DNA of 64,000 nt from Actinomadura luzonensis (GTDB taxonomy: Bacteria; Actinomycetota; Actinomycetes; Streptosporangiales; Streptosporangiaceae). The notes beneath the pieces are model-generated. The model had not been told where the DNA came from and searched no databases. It worked only from the letters and a program-made list of their open reading frames with translations. Positions 34,489 to 42,301 of the stretch are shown one piece after another. Numbering within the stretch: position 1 is the stretch's first letter; every line of letters begins with the position of its first letter. The stretch lies in the NCBI RefSeq assembly GCF_022664455.2, contig NZ_JAKRKC020000001.1:4655001-4719000 (forward strand), given 5' to 3'. The translations under genes and the position numbers were made by a program.

Positions 34489-35811
34489 ATGCGCGCCCAC
34501 CGCCTTGGAGCAGCACTGGCCGTCGCACTCACGGCCGCCCTCGCCGCCTGCGGGTCCGGCGAGCCCGCCCCCCGGAGCACCGAGGCGGCGCAGAGCCCGG
34601 CCTCCGCCGCCGCCCAGGGACCGGTCAAGCTCACGTACTGGACCTGGGCCCCCAACATGGACAAGATCGTCGCGGTCTGGAACCAGGCGCACCCCGACAT
34701 CCAGGTCACCGTCAGCAAGCAGGCGGGCGGCGACGACGCGGCGGCCAAGTACCTCACCGCCGCCAAGGCCGGCAACCCGCCCGACCTGGTGCAGGCCGAG
34801 TACCAGCACCTTCCGTCGTTCATCGCCGCCGACGCCGTCGCCGACCTCAAGGCGGAGACCGCCGCGATCCAGGGCGAGTTCTCCGAGGGCCTGTGGCGGC
34901 TGGTCACGCTCGGCACCGAGGGCGTCTACGGCGTCCCGCAGGACAGCGGCCCCATGATGCTCTTCTACCGCAAGGACCTGTTCGACAAGTACGGCATCGA
35001 GGTGCCGAAGACCTGGCAGGAGTACGCCGACGCGGCCCGCGCGGTGCGCAGGAAGGACCCCGGCGTCCACCTCGGCACGTTCTCCAGCAAGGACCCGGGA
35101 GCGTTCACAGGGCTCGCCCAGCAGGCCGGCGCCCAGTGGTGGTCGATCAGCGGCGAGTCCTGGAAGGTGAACATCGCCGACGAGGCCACCAGGAAGGTCG
35201 CCGACTACTGGGGCGGCCTGGTGAAGGAGGGCGCGATCGACGACATGCCGTACTTCACCCCTGAGTGGAACAAGGCGCTCAACGACGGCAAGCTGCTCAC
35301 CTGGCCGTCGGCGGTGTGGGCGCCGGGCGTGCTGTCGACCAACGCCCCCAAGGCCAAGGGCAAGTGGGCCGCCGCCCCGCTCCCCCAGTGGAACGCCGGC
35401 GAGAGCTTCAGCGGCTTCTGGGGCGGCTCGTCCACCGCCGTGTCGGCCAAGACGCCCAGCAAGGCGGCCGCGGCCCGGTTCGCCACCTGGCTCAACACCG
35501 ACCCGGCCGCGCTGGAGCTGCTGGTCAAGGAGGCCGCGATCTACCCGGCGGCCACCAAGGCGCAGTCGGCGCTCGGCGAGGCCCCCGAGTACTTCGCCGA
35601 CCAGCCCGACTTCTGGCAGCAGGCCGCCGCCGTCTCGGCCGGGGCGCGCGGCTTCACCTTCGGCCCGAACGTCGGCGTCACCTACAACGCCTTCAAGGAC
35701 GCCTTCGACAAGGCCGTGCAGAACAAGTCGTCCTTCTCCGCCGCCGTGCAGGCCATGCAGGACGCCACGGTCGCCGACATGCGCAAGTCCGGCTTCCAGA
35801 TCGCGCAATGA
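34489..35811 (+). CDS. CUT1 ABC transporter binding lipoprotein, galactan locus
   Basis: A 440-residue extracellular sugar-binding lipoprotein. Signal peptide MRAHRLGAALAVALTAALAAC has its lipobox Cys at residue 21. Family motifs include KIVAVWNQAHPDIQVTVSK, PQDSGPMMLFYRKDLFDKYG and FWGGSSTAVSAKTPSKAAA. It is clearly homologous to the binding protein at 21117, so the two transporters share ancestry. Start ATG 34489 follows cggagg at 34478-34483. Likely cargo is beta-1,4-galacto-oligosaccharide released by GH53 (inference from neighbours). Confidence 0.94.
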   Translation: MRAHRLGAALAVALTAALAACGSGEPAPRSTEAAQSPASAAAQGPVKLTYWTWAPNMDKIVAVWNQAHPDIQVTVSKQAGGDDAAAKYLTAAKAGNPPDLVQAEYQHLPSFIAADAVADLKAETAAIQGEFSEGLWRLVTLGTEGVYGVPQDSGPMMLFYRKDLFDKYGIEVPKTWQEYADAARAVRRKDPGVHLGTFSSKDPGAFTGLAQQAGAQWWSISGESWKVNIADEATRKVADYWGGLVKEGAIDDMPYFTPEWNKALNDGKLLTWPSAVWAPGVLSTNAPKAKGKWAAAPLPQWNAGESFSGFWGGSSTAVSAKTPSKAAAARFATWLNTDPAALELLVKEAAIYPAATKAQSALGEAPEYFADQPDFWQQAAAVSAGARGFTFGPNVGVTYNAFKDAFDKAVQNKSSFSAAVQAMQDATVADMRKSGFQIAQ

Positions 35812-36692
35812 GCCACTCCAGAAGGAACGCCTGGCCGTACCTCTTCCTGACCCCGGCGATGGTGCTGTTCACGCTGTTCCTCGCCGTGCCCATCGGCTAC
35901 ACGGTGTACCTGGCCATGCGCAGGACCCGGGTGTCGGGGCTCGGGCTCGGGAAGGGGGCGCGGCGGGAGGTGTTCGTCGGTCTCGACAACTTCGCCGCCG
36001 CGCTCGGCGACGCCGAGCTGTGGCACGGCTGGCTGCGGGTGCTGGGGTACGGCGCGCTGGTGCTGACCGTCATGCTGGGCCTGGCGCTGCTGTTCGCGCT
36101 GCTGCTGGACTCCGCGCGGGTGCGGCTGGCCCGCTTCTCCCGCATCGCGATCTTCCTGCCGTACGCCGTGCCCGGGGTGGCCGCCACCCTGCTGTGGGGC
36201 TTCCTGTACCTGCCCTCGCTCAGCCCGCTCCGCGACGTGCTCGACGTGGACCTGCTCGGCGCGTCCACCGTCACCTACTCCATGGCGAACGTGGCGGTGT
36301 GGGGCGGCACCGGCTTCAACATGCTCGCCCTCTACACCACGCTCCGCGCCATCCCCCGCGACCTGTACGAGGCCGCGCGGCTGGACGGCGCCTCCGAGCT
36401 GCAGATCGCGCTCCGCGTCAAGATCCCGATCCTGACCCCGGCGATCATCCTCACCACCGTGTTCTCGATCATCGCGACCATCCAGGTGTTCACCGAGCCC
36501 ACCACGCTGCGCCCGCTCACCAACACCATCAGCTCCACCTGGAGCCCGCTCATGAAGGTCTACCGCGACGCGTTCGTCACCGGCGACCTTTACTCGGCCG
36601 CCGCCACCTCGATCGTCATCGCGGCGATCTCGCTCGTCCTGTCGCTCGGGTTCCTGCGCGTCGTCCGCGACCGCGCCTTCGAGGAGGGCTGA
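35808..36692 (+). CDS. CUT1 sugar ABC transporter permease (MalF type), galactan locus
   Basis: A 294-residue, six-helix permease starting PYLFLTPAMVLFTLFLAVP. The EAA loop is EAARLDGASELQIALRVKIPIL. The ATG at 35808 overlaps the binding-protein stop (ATGA) and its stop shares one base with the next start (TGATG). It pairs with the following permease, and again no ATPase gene is linked. Confidence 0.95.
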   Translation: MSHSRRNAWPYLFLTPAMVLFTLFLAVPIGYTVYLAMRRTRVSGLGLGKGARREVFVGLDNFAAALGDAELWHGWLRVLGYGALVLTVMLGLALLFALLLDSARVRLARFSRIAIFLPYAVPGVAATLLWGFLYLPSLSPLRDVLDVDLLGASTVTYSMANVAVWGGTGFNMLALYTTLRAIPRDLYEAARLDGASELQIALRVKIPILTPAIILTTVFSIIATIQVFTEPTTLRPLTNTISSTWSPLMKVYRDAFVTGDLYSAAATSIVIAAISLVLSLGFLRVVRDRAFEEG

Positions 36693-37594
36693 TGGCCGGG
36701 CTCACCACCGCGCCCGCAGCGGCGCGCCGGCGCCGCGGCGGGCGCCGGGCGAGGGGCGCGGCCGGCCACCGGCCGTGGGGCGTCGCGCCGACCGCGCTGC
36801 TGCTGCTCGGGGCCGTCTACTGCCTGTTCCCGGTGTGCTGGGTGCTGCTCGCGGCCACCAAGTCGCCGAGCGAGCTGTTCAGCACGCCGACGCTGTCGTT
36901 CGGGACCGGCTTCCTGAGCAACGTCGAGCAGCTCTTCGCCTACCGGGACGGCGTGTTCTGGCTGTGGGCGGGCAACACGCTGCTGTACGCGGGCGGGGGC
37001 GCGCTGCTGTCCACGGCGGTGTCGGCGGTCTCCGGCTACGCGCTGGCCAAGTACCGCTTCCCCGGCAGGGACGCCATCTTCACCGTGCTCATCGGCGGCA
37101 TCCTGGTGCCCGCCGTGGTGCTGGCGATCCCGCAGTACCTGCTGTTCAGCAAGTTCGGGCTGGCCGACACCTACTGGGCGGTGCTGCTGCCGCAGATCCT
37201 GCATCCGTACAGCATCTACCTGGCCCGCGTCTACGCCGCCGCGGCCGTCCCCGACTCGCTGCTGGAGGCGGCCAGGATCGACGGCGCGGGCGAGGGGCGG
37301 CTGATGGCGCGGGTGGCGCTGCCGCTCATGACGCCCGGCATGGTGACGATCTTCCTGTTCCAGTTCGTGGCGATCTGGAACAACTTCCTGCTGCCGTTCA
37401 TCATGCTCGGCGACGACGGCAAGTTCCCGCTCACGGTCGGCCTCTACACGCTGCTCGCGGCCGGGGCCAACCAGCCGGCGCTCTACAACCTCATCCTGAC
37501 GGGGGCGTTCCTGTCGATCGTCCCCTTGATCGCGCTGTTCCTCACGATGCAGCGATACTGGAGGACCGACCTGTCCTCCGGAGCCGTGAAATGA
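36692..37594 (+). CDS. CUT1 sugar ABC transporter permease (MalG type), galactan locus
   Basis: A 300-residue permease with an unusually basic, Arg-rich N-terminal tail (residues 11-28) before the first helix. The EAA loop is EAARIDGAGEGRLMARVALPLM; LAKYRFPGRDAIF and IWNNFLLPFIMLGDD are family-typical. Start ATG 36692 has gaggag at 36681-36686. Its stop overlaps the regulator start (ATGA), so regulator and transporter are coupled. Confidence 0.95.
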   Translation: MAGLTTAPAAARRRRGGRRARGAAGHRPWGVAPTALLLLGAVYCLFPVCWVLLAATKSPSELFSTPTLSFGTGFLSNVEQLFAYRDGVFWLWAGNTLLYAGGGALLSTAVSAVSGYALAKYRFPGRDAIFTVLIGGILVPAVVLAIPQYLLFSKFGLADTYWAVLLPQILHPYSIYLARVYAAAAVPDSLLEAARIDGAGEGRLMARVALPLMTPGMVTIFLFQFVAIWNNFLLPFIMLGDDGKFPLTVGLYTLLAAGANQPALYNLILTGAFLSIVPLIALFLTMQRYWRTDLSSGAVK

Positions 37595-38589
37595 AACGCC
37601 CTACGATCCACGATGTGGCCGCGGCCGCGGGCGTGTCCCGCGGCACGGTCTCCCGCCTGCTCAACGGGGACAAGTACGTCAGCCCCGCCGCGCGGGTGGC
37701 GATCGAGCGGGCCATCTCCGAGACGGGCTACGTCGTCAACCGCGCCGCGCGCAGCCTGGTCACCCAGCGCACCGGGTCGGTGGTGATGGTGCTGTCGGAG
37801 CCGCACGAGAAGCTGTTCGAGGACCCCAACTACAGCACGATGATCCGGGTCGCGATCAGGGCGCTCGCCGAGCGGGACATGTCGCTGGTGATGATGCTGG
37901 CCGGCGACGAGGGCGACCGCGAGCGGGTGGCCCGCTACGTGCGCGGCGGCCACGCCGACGGGGTGCTGCTGGTCTCCACGCACGCCGGCGACCCCCTGGT
38001 CGAGATGCTCGGCCGGGGCGGGCCGCCCGCGGTGTCGTGCGGCGCGGTGATCGGGCACGAGAGCGTCATCCCGTACGCCGCCGCCGACGAGCGGCTGGGC
38101 GCCCGGCAGATGACCGAGTACTTCGTGCGCCAGGGCCGCCGCCGCATCGCGATGATCACCGGTCCGATGGACACGCCGGGCGGCATCCAGCGTCTGGAGG
38201 GCTTCGCCGAGGTGCTGGGCCGCAAGGCCACCCAGCGGCTCATCGCGCACGGCGACTGGACGCAGGCCAGCGGCGAGCGCGCGATGGGCGAGCTGCTGGA
38301 GCGTTCCCCCGACATCGACGCCGTGTTCGTGGCCTCCGACCTGATGGCCGCCGGGGCCCTCGCGGCGCTGCGCGCGGCCGGCCGGCGGGTGCCGGACGAC
38401 GTGGCGGTGGGCGGGTTCGACGACTCGGCGGTGGCGGTCTCCACGCATCCGCCGCTCACCACGATCCGGCAGCCGCTAGCCGAGATGGCGCAGGAGACGA
38501 TGCGGCTGCTGTTCGCGTTGCTGGACGGCGCGGAGCCGGTCGGCCCGGTGGTGCTGCCGACCGAGCTGGTGGTACGGGAGTCCGCCTGA
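37591..38589 (+). CDS. LacI-family regulator of the galactan locus
   Basis: A 332-residue repressor with HTH TIHDVAAAAGVSRGTVSRLLNG and hinge NRAARSLVTQRTG, then a sugar-binding domain with GGHADGVLLVSTHAGD, GPMDTPGGIQRLEGF, VFVASDLMAAGAL and VAVGGFDDSAVAV. Note RGTVSR in the recognition helix, which differs from the AVSTVS of the first LacI protein and agrees with the different operators. It is the last gene of the transporter operon, so it is itself under the operators at 34343 and 34455. Confidence 0.93.
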   Translation: MKRPTIHDVAAAAGVSRGTVSRLLNGDKYVSPAARVAIERAISETGYVVNRAARSLVTQRTGSVVMVLSEPHEKLFEDPNYSTMIRVAIRALAERDMSLVMMLAGDEGDRERVARYVRGGHADGVLLVSTHAGDPLVEMLGRGGPPAVSCGAVIGHESVIPYAAADERLGARQMTEYFVRQGRRRIAMITGPMDTPGGIQRLEGFAEVLGRKATQRLIAHGDWTQASGERAMGELLERSPDIDAVFVASDLMAAGALAALRAAGRRVPDDVAVGGFDDSAVAVSTHPPLTTIRQPLAEMAQETMRLLFALLDGAEPVGPVVLPTELVVRESA

Positions 38590-38686
38590 TCGGGGCAAAT
38601 GCCGGAAACAGGAGAACTCCTCAGGTCCGGCGTCGTACGATCATGCGCAACGCCCGCACGGGCCTGGCAGCAAGAGGGAGCCGACG

Positions 38687-39520
38687 GTGGCCGACAGCGA
38701 GCAGGAGCGCGCGCCGCGCGGGATCGACACGTCGAGGCCCAGCGTCTCGCGGGTCTACGACTTCATCCTCGGCGGCAAGGACAACTACGCCTCCGACCGG
38801 GAGGCGGCGCGGCGGGCGATGGAGGTCGCGCCGGACGCGCCCCAGGCGGCCCGCGCCAACCGCGAGTTCCTCGGCCGGGTGGTGCGCTTCCTGGCGGGCG
38901 AGGCCGGCATCCGGCAGTTCCTCGACCTCGGCTCCGGCCTGCCGACGCAGGGCAACGTGCACGAGATCGCCCAGTCCGTCGCGCCCGGCGCGCACGTCGT
39001 CTACGTCGACCACGACCCGATCGTGCTGGTGCACGGGCGGGCGCTGCTGGCCGTGGACGACACCACCACCGTGGTCGAGGCCGACGTCCTCGACCCGCAG
39101 GGCATCCTGCACAACCCCGAGGTGCGGCGGCTCATCGACTTCGACCGGCCGGTGGCGCTGCTGATGTTCGGCATCCTGCACCACCTGTCCGACGAGCAGG
39201 ACCCGCGCGGCATCACCCGGCGGCTCATGGACCGGCTGGCCCCCGGCAGCTACCTCGCCGTCTCCCACTTCCACAACCCCGGGCCCGAGCTGCCCGAGGT
39301 GTCGCGGCAGGCGTACGCGGCGGAGAAGGTGTTCAACGAGACGATGGGCACCGGGCGGTGGCGCACCCGGGAGGAGATCCTGGCCTACTTCGACGGGCTG
39401 GAGATGCTGGAGCCTGGCCTGGTGCCGCTGCCGGAGTGGCGGCCGGACGACAGCGACCAGGCCACGCCGGGCATCACGTACCACACCTTCGTCGGGGCGG
39501 TGGCGCGCAAGCCCGAGTGA
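38687..39520 (+). CDS. SAM-dependent methyltransferase, Methyltransf_19 (DUF574) type, paralogue
   Basis: A 277-residue protein close to the one at 27918-28748 over its whole length. Shared blocks include SVSRVYDFILGGKDNYASDR, FLDLGSGLPTQGNVHEIAQ, LLMFGILHHLSDEQDP and the end PLPEWRPDDSDQATPGITY. The GTG at 38687 follows an agaggga-type site. A TACGAT -10-like hexamer lies upstream near 38635 but no good -35 was found. The substrate is unknown. Confidence 0.93.
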   Translation: MADSEQERAPRGIDTSRPSVSRVYDFILGGKDNYASDREAARRAMEVAPDAPQAARANREFLGRVVRFLAGEAGIRQFLDLGSGLPTQGNVHEIAQSVAPGAHVVYVDHDPIVLVHGRALLAVDDTTTVVEADVLDPQGILHNPEVRRLIDFDRPVALLMFGILHHLSDEQDPRGITRRLMDRLAPGSYLAVSHFHNPGPELPEVSRQAYAAEKVFNETMGTGRWRTREEILAYFDGLEMLEPGLVPLPEWRPDDSDQATPGITYHTFVGAVARKPE

Positions 39521-39550
39521 GCCCCGAGTGAGCCCGGCCCGCAGCACGCC

Positions 39551-39928
39551 TCACAGCGCGCCGGCGTACACCCAGCGGCCGTCCACCCGGACGAAACGGC
39601 TGTGCTCCTCCATCTCGCCCGGCCGCCCGCGCTCCAGGTAGTGGGCGCGGAAGCGGACCGTGCCCTCGGTGTGCACGACGCTGCCGCCGCTGGTCTCCAG
39701 GACCTCCAGCCTGGTCCAGCGCACCCGCCGGTCGAGGTCGAGCCGGGCCGGGCGGGCGCCGGGGTGCCAGGTGCGCAGCAGGTACGCCGTGTCGCCCACG
39801 CCGAACGCGCTGAAACGCGAGCGCATGAGCTGCTCGGCGGTGGCGGCCGCCGCCTCGCCGCGGTGCAGCCGGCCGCAGCAGTCGTCGTAGGCGGCGGGCA
39901 GGCCGCAGGGGCACGGTCGAGCGGGCAT
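39551..39928 (-). CDS. YchJ-like (UPF0225) protein with SEC-C motif
   Basis: A 125-residue protein. The N-terminal CPCG...YDDCCGRLH is a zinc-binding SEC-C-type motif, followed by the YchJ-family core AEQLMRSRFSAFGVGDTAYLLRTWHP and REE-like C-terminus with HSRFVRVDGRWVYAG. The biochemical role of the family is not established. The ATG at 39928 gives the expected MPARPCPCG start. It lies five bases downstream of the sirtuin gene on the same strand, so they are probably co-transcribed. Confidence 0.88.
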   Translation of the reverse strand: MPARPCPCGLPAAYDDCCGRLHRGEAAAATAEQLMRSRFSAFGVGDTAYLLRTWHPGARPARLDLDRRVRWTRLEVLETSGGSVVHTEGTVRFRAHYLERGRPGEMEEHSRFVRVDGRWVYAGAL

Positions 39929-39933
39929 GCGCC

Positions 39934-40785
39934 CTATTGTGCACCGAGCCGGCGGGCCAGGCCGCTCAGGGTGACGCCGAGCGGGGCGTCCACCAGGAGC
40001 CGCGCGTGGGCGTCGCCGCCGGTGGGGCCCTGGTTGACGATCGCGACGGGCACGCCGAGCGCGGCGGCCCGCCGCACGAAGCGCAGCCCGGACGGGATGG
40101 CCAGCGAGGAGCCGAGCACGAGCAGCGCCCGCGCCCGCTCGACGACGGCGAAGCACTGCTCGACGCGCGGGCGGGGCACGTTCTCGCCGAAGAACACCAC
40201 GTCCGGCTTGAGCAGGCCGCCGCAGGCCGCGCAGTCGACCACGCGGAACCCGGCGACCTGGGCGTCGCTGAGCACGGCGTCGCCGTCGGGGTTGACGACG
40301 TCGCTGGTGGCGGCCCAGCCGGGGTTGGCCGCGCGCAGGCGGCGGTCGAGCTCGGCGCGCGGGCTGCGCTCGCGGCAGCTCAGGCAGACGACCCGGTCGA
40401 GGCCGCCGTGCAGCTCGATGACCTCGCGGGCGCCGGCCGCCTGGTGCAGGCCGTCGACGTTCTGGGTGACGATGCCGGTGACCAGGCCGTGCCGTTGCAG
40501 CGCGGCGACGGCGAGGTGGCCGGTGTTGGGGCGGGCCAGGCCGATCTGCCGCCAGCCGACGTGGCTGCGCGCCCAGTAGCGCTGCCGGGCCTCGGCGCTG
40601 CCCAGGAACCGCTGGTAGGTCATCGGCTCGGCGCGCCGGGAGCGGCCGGTGGGGCCTCGGTAGTCGGGGATGCCCGACTCGGTGGACAGGCCGGCCCCGC
40701 TCAGCACCGCCACGCCGCCCCCGGCGACCAGCTCGTTCAGGCTGCTGAGGGACGCCTCCGTGGTGCCTTGTGTCACGTCTTCCAT
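39934..40785 (-). CDS. SIR2-family NAD-dependent protein deacylase
   Basis: A 283-residue sirtuin with the full catalytic set: GAGLSTESGIPDYRG for NAD, TQNVDGLHQ, catalytic His in ELHGGLDR, and a four-cysteine zinc site (CLSCRE ... CAACGG). FFGENVP and VLGSSLAIPSGLRFV complete the fold. It removes acyl groups from lysines using NAD. Start ATG 40785. It lies 34 bases after the unusual RiPP-like partner gene on the same strand. It is intact, unlike the second sirtuin at 53354. Confidence 0.94.
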   Translation of the reverse strand: MEDVTQGTTEASLSSLNELVAGGGVAVLSGAGLSTESGIPDYRGPTGRSRRAEPMTYQRFLGSAEARQRYWARSHVGWRQIGLARPNTGHLAVAALQRHGLVTGIVTQNVDGLHQAAGAREVIELHGGLDRVVCLSCRERSPRAELDRRLRAANPGWAATSDVVNPDGDAVLSDAQVAGFRVVDCAACGGLLKPDVVFFGENVPRPRVEQCFAVVERARALLVLGSSLAIPSGLRFVRRAAALGVPVAIVNQGPTGGDAHARLLVDAPLGVTLSGLARRLGAQ

Positions 40786-40819
40786 GGTGCCCGACGCGCC
40801 TGGGTGCCCTGTCCACCGG

Positions 40820-42301
40820 CTACCGCAGAACTCCGGCCGCCGCCAGCTCGGCCGTGAGGCGGCGGCGGGCGGGCTCGGCCAGGCCGTCGAGGGCGTGCGG
40901 GTCGGCGGCCAGGCGGCTGACCGGGACGACCAGGAGGTGGTGCAGCCGGATCGAGCGGCCCGAGCGCAGGTTGACGGCGAACGTCCCCGGCCCCCGCCCG
41001 TCGGGGCCGGCCCCGGCGACGACCTCCGTGCAGGGGTCCCACGCCGCGCCCGGCGGCCCCGGGACGGCCGGCCCGGCGACGGTGCAGGCCGCCAGGCGGC
41101 CGGGCGGCAGGCCGGGCAGGCGCTCCTGCCAGCGCCGGACGAGGATCGCGACCTGCTGCGGCGGGATCGTGCCCGGCGCCTCGAACTCCGCCCACCGGGC
41201 CAGGTCGTGCCCGGGCGCGGGCGGCAGCCGGACGAGGGCGCCCGCCGTCCAGGGCGTCCGCACGCCCAGCCGGTAGGCCCGCACCCCGCCGAGCCGCACC
41301 CCGGCGGCCCCCTCCGCCAGCAGCTCCGCCGACTCCCCCGCGGCCTCGGCGGTGACGCCGGGCGCGCCGACCGCCAGCTCGGCGGTGACCGGCACGCCCG
41401 GCGGCAGCGCGGCCGGCAGCCGGCGCAGGTCGACGGTGGCGCCGGTCAGGCCGGTGGCCGCGCCCAGGAAGTCGGCCCGGGTGACCATCACGGTCAGGCC
41501 CCGGCAGCGGGCCAGCGCCTCCGGCGGGAGGGCCGCGGCGCGGGCGGCGTCCAGCCGGCCCGCCCACGCCGCCCCGTCGCCCGGCAGCGGCCGGTCGTCG
41601 TCGATCCAGCGCACCGGCTCGACGCCCCCGCGTCCCGAGCCGGCCGCCGGACCGTCCTCGCCGGTCCCTCCGGGTCTTCGCCGCGCCGGGCCCGGCGAGC
41701 CGCCGTACCAGCGCGGCCTGATCACCCGTTCGGGCGACCAGCTTCCCCACCGCACTGCCGACAGCTCGGGGACCCGGCGCAGCGCGCCGCGGTGCTCGGC
41801 CACATACCGGCCGCACAACGTGACCCTCTCCCCCAGCGCCGCGACCAGCGCGAACGCCGCGGGGAGCTGGTCGGCGCAGTCCACCGCCACGTGCGCGCGC
41901 CGCCCGGCCACCACCCGCCGGGCCAGCTCGATCTCGGGTGCGAACAGCTCGCACCGCAGGGCGGCGCCGAGCACGTCGCGGCTGCTCTCCTGGCTGCCCT
42001 CGGTGAGCTCCAGCCCGTCCACGGCGAGCCGGACGGCGGGGTCGGCGGCGAGCCCGAGCGCGGTGCCGACGGCCCGCAGGCAGGCGTCGTCGTACGCCCG
42101 CCGCTCCAGGATCGCGGCCGCGGCCCGGCCGAACAGCGCGGTCAGCGGCCCCCCGGCGTGCCGGTCGGCGGCGGCCCGCAGCCGGGCGGGGTCGGCGAGC
42201 CGCCTGACCAGGTGCTCGCCGAGGTCGAGCAGCGCCATGCCGGCGGGCGGCACGACCTCGGTGGTGAGGTCGGCGAGCGGGGGGACGACGAGGACGTCCA
42301 T
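40820..42301 (-). CDS. Unknown protein beside LanB-like gene; may be a radical-SAM-like protein without cluster cysteines
   Basis: A 493-residue protein I do not recognise with certainty. Residues 1-170 (MDVLVVPPLADLTTEVVPPAG ... RRVPELSAVRWG) have the rhythm of the cobalamin-binding N-terminal domain of B12-dependent radical SAM proteins. The second half (AELAVGAPGVTAEAAGESAELL ... AYRLGVRTPWTAG ... FEAPGTIPPQQ) resembles the later strands of a radical SAM barrel. The CxxxCxxC motif is absent; the region where it would lie has one Cys (LARCRGLTVMV). The ATG at 42301 overlaps the stop of the LanB-like gene (TGATG), so the two work together. The fold reading is a weak inference; a wholly different fold is possible. 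Confidence 0.45.
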   Translation of the reverse strand: MDVLVVPPLADLTTEVVPPAGMALLDLGEHLVRRLADPARLRAAADRHAGGPLTALFGRAAAAILERRAYDDACLRAVGTALGLAADPAVRLAVDGLELTEGSQESSRDVLGAALRCELFAPEIELARRVVAGRRAHVAVDCADQLPAAFALVAALGERVTLCGRYVAEHRGALRRVPELSAVRWGSWSPERVIRPRWYGGSPGPARRRPGGTGEDGPAAGSGRGGVEPVRWIDDDRPLPGDGAAWAGRLDAARAAALPPEALARCRGLTVMVTRADFLGAATGLTGATVDLRRLPAALPPGVPVTAELAVGAPGVTAEAAGESAELLAEGAAGVRLGGVRAYRLGVRTPWTAGALVRLPPAPGHDLARWAEFEAPGTIPPQQVAILVRRWQERLPGLPPGRLAACTVAGPAVPGPPGAAWDPCTEVVAGAGPDGRGPGTFAVNLRSGRSIRLHHLLVVPVSRLAADPHALDGLAEPARRRLTAELAAAGVLR

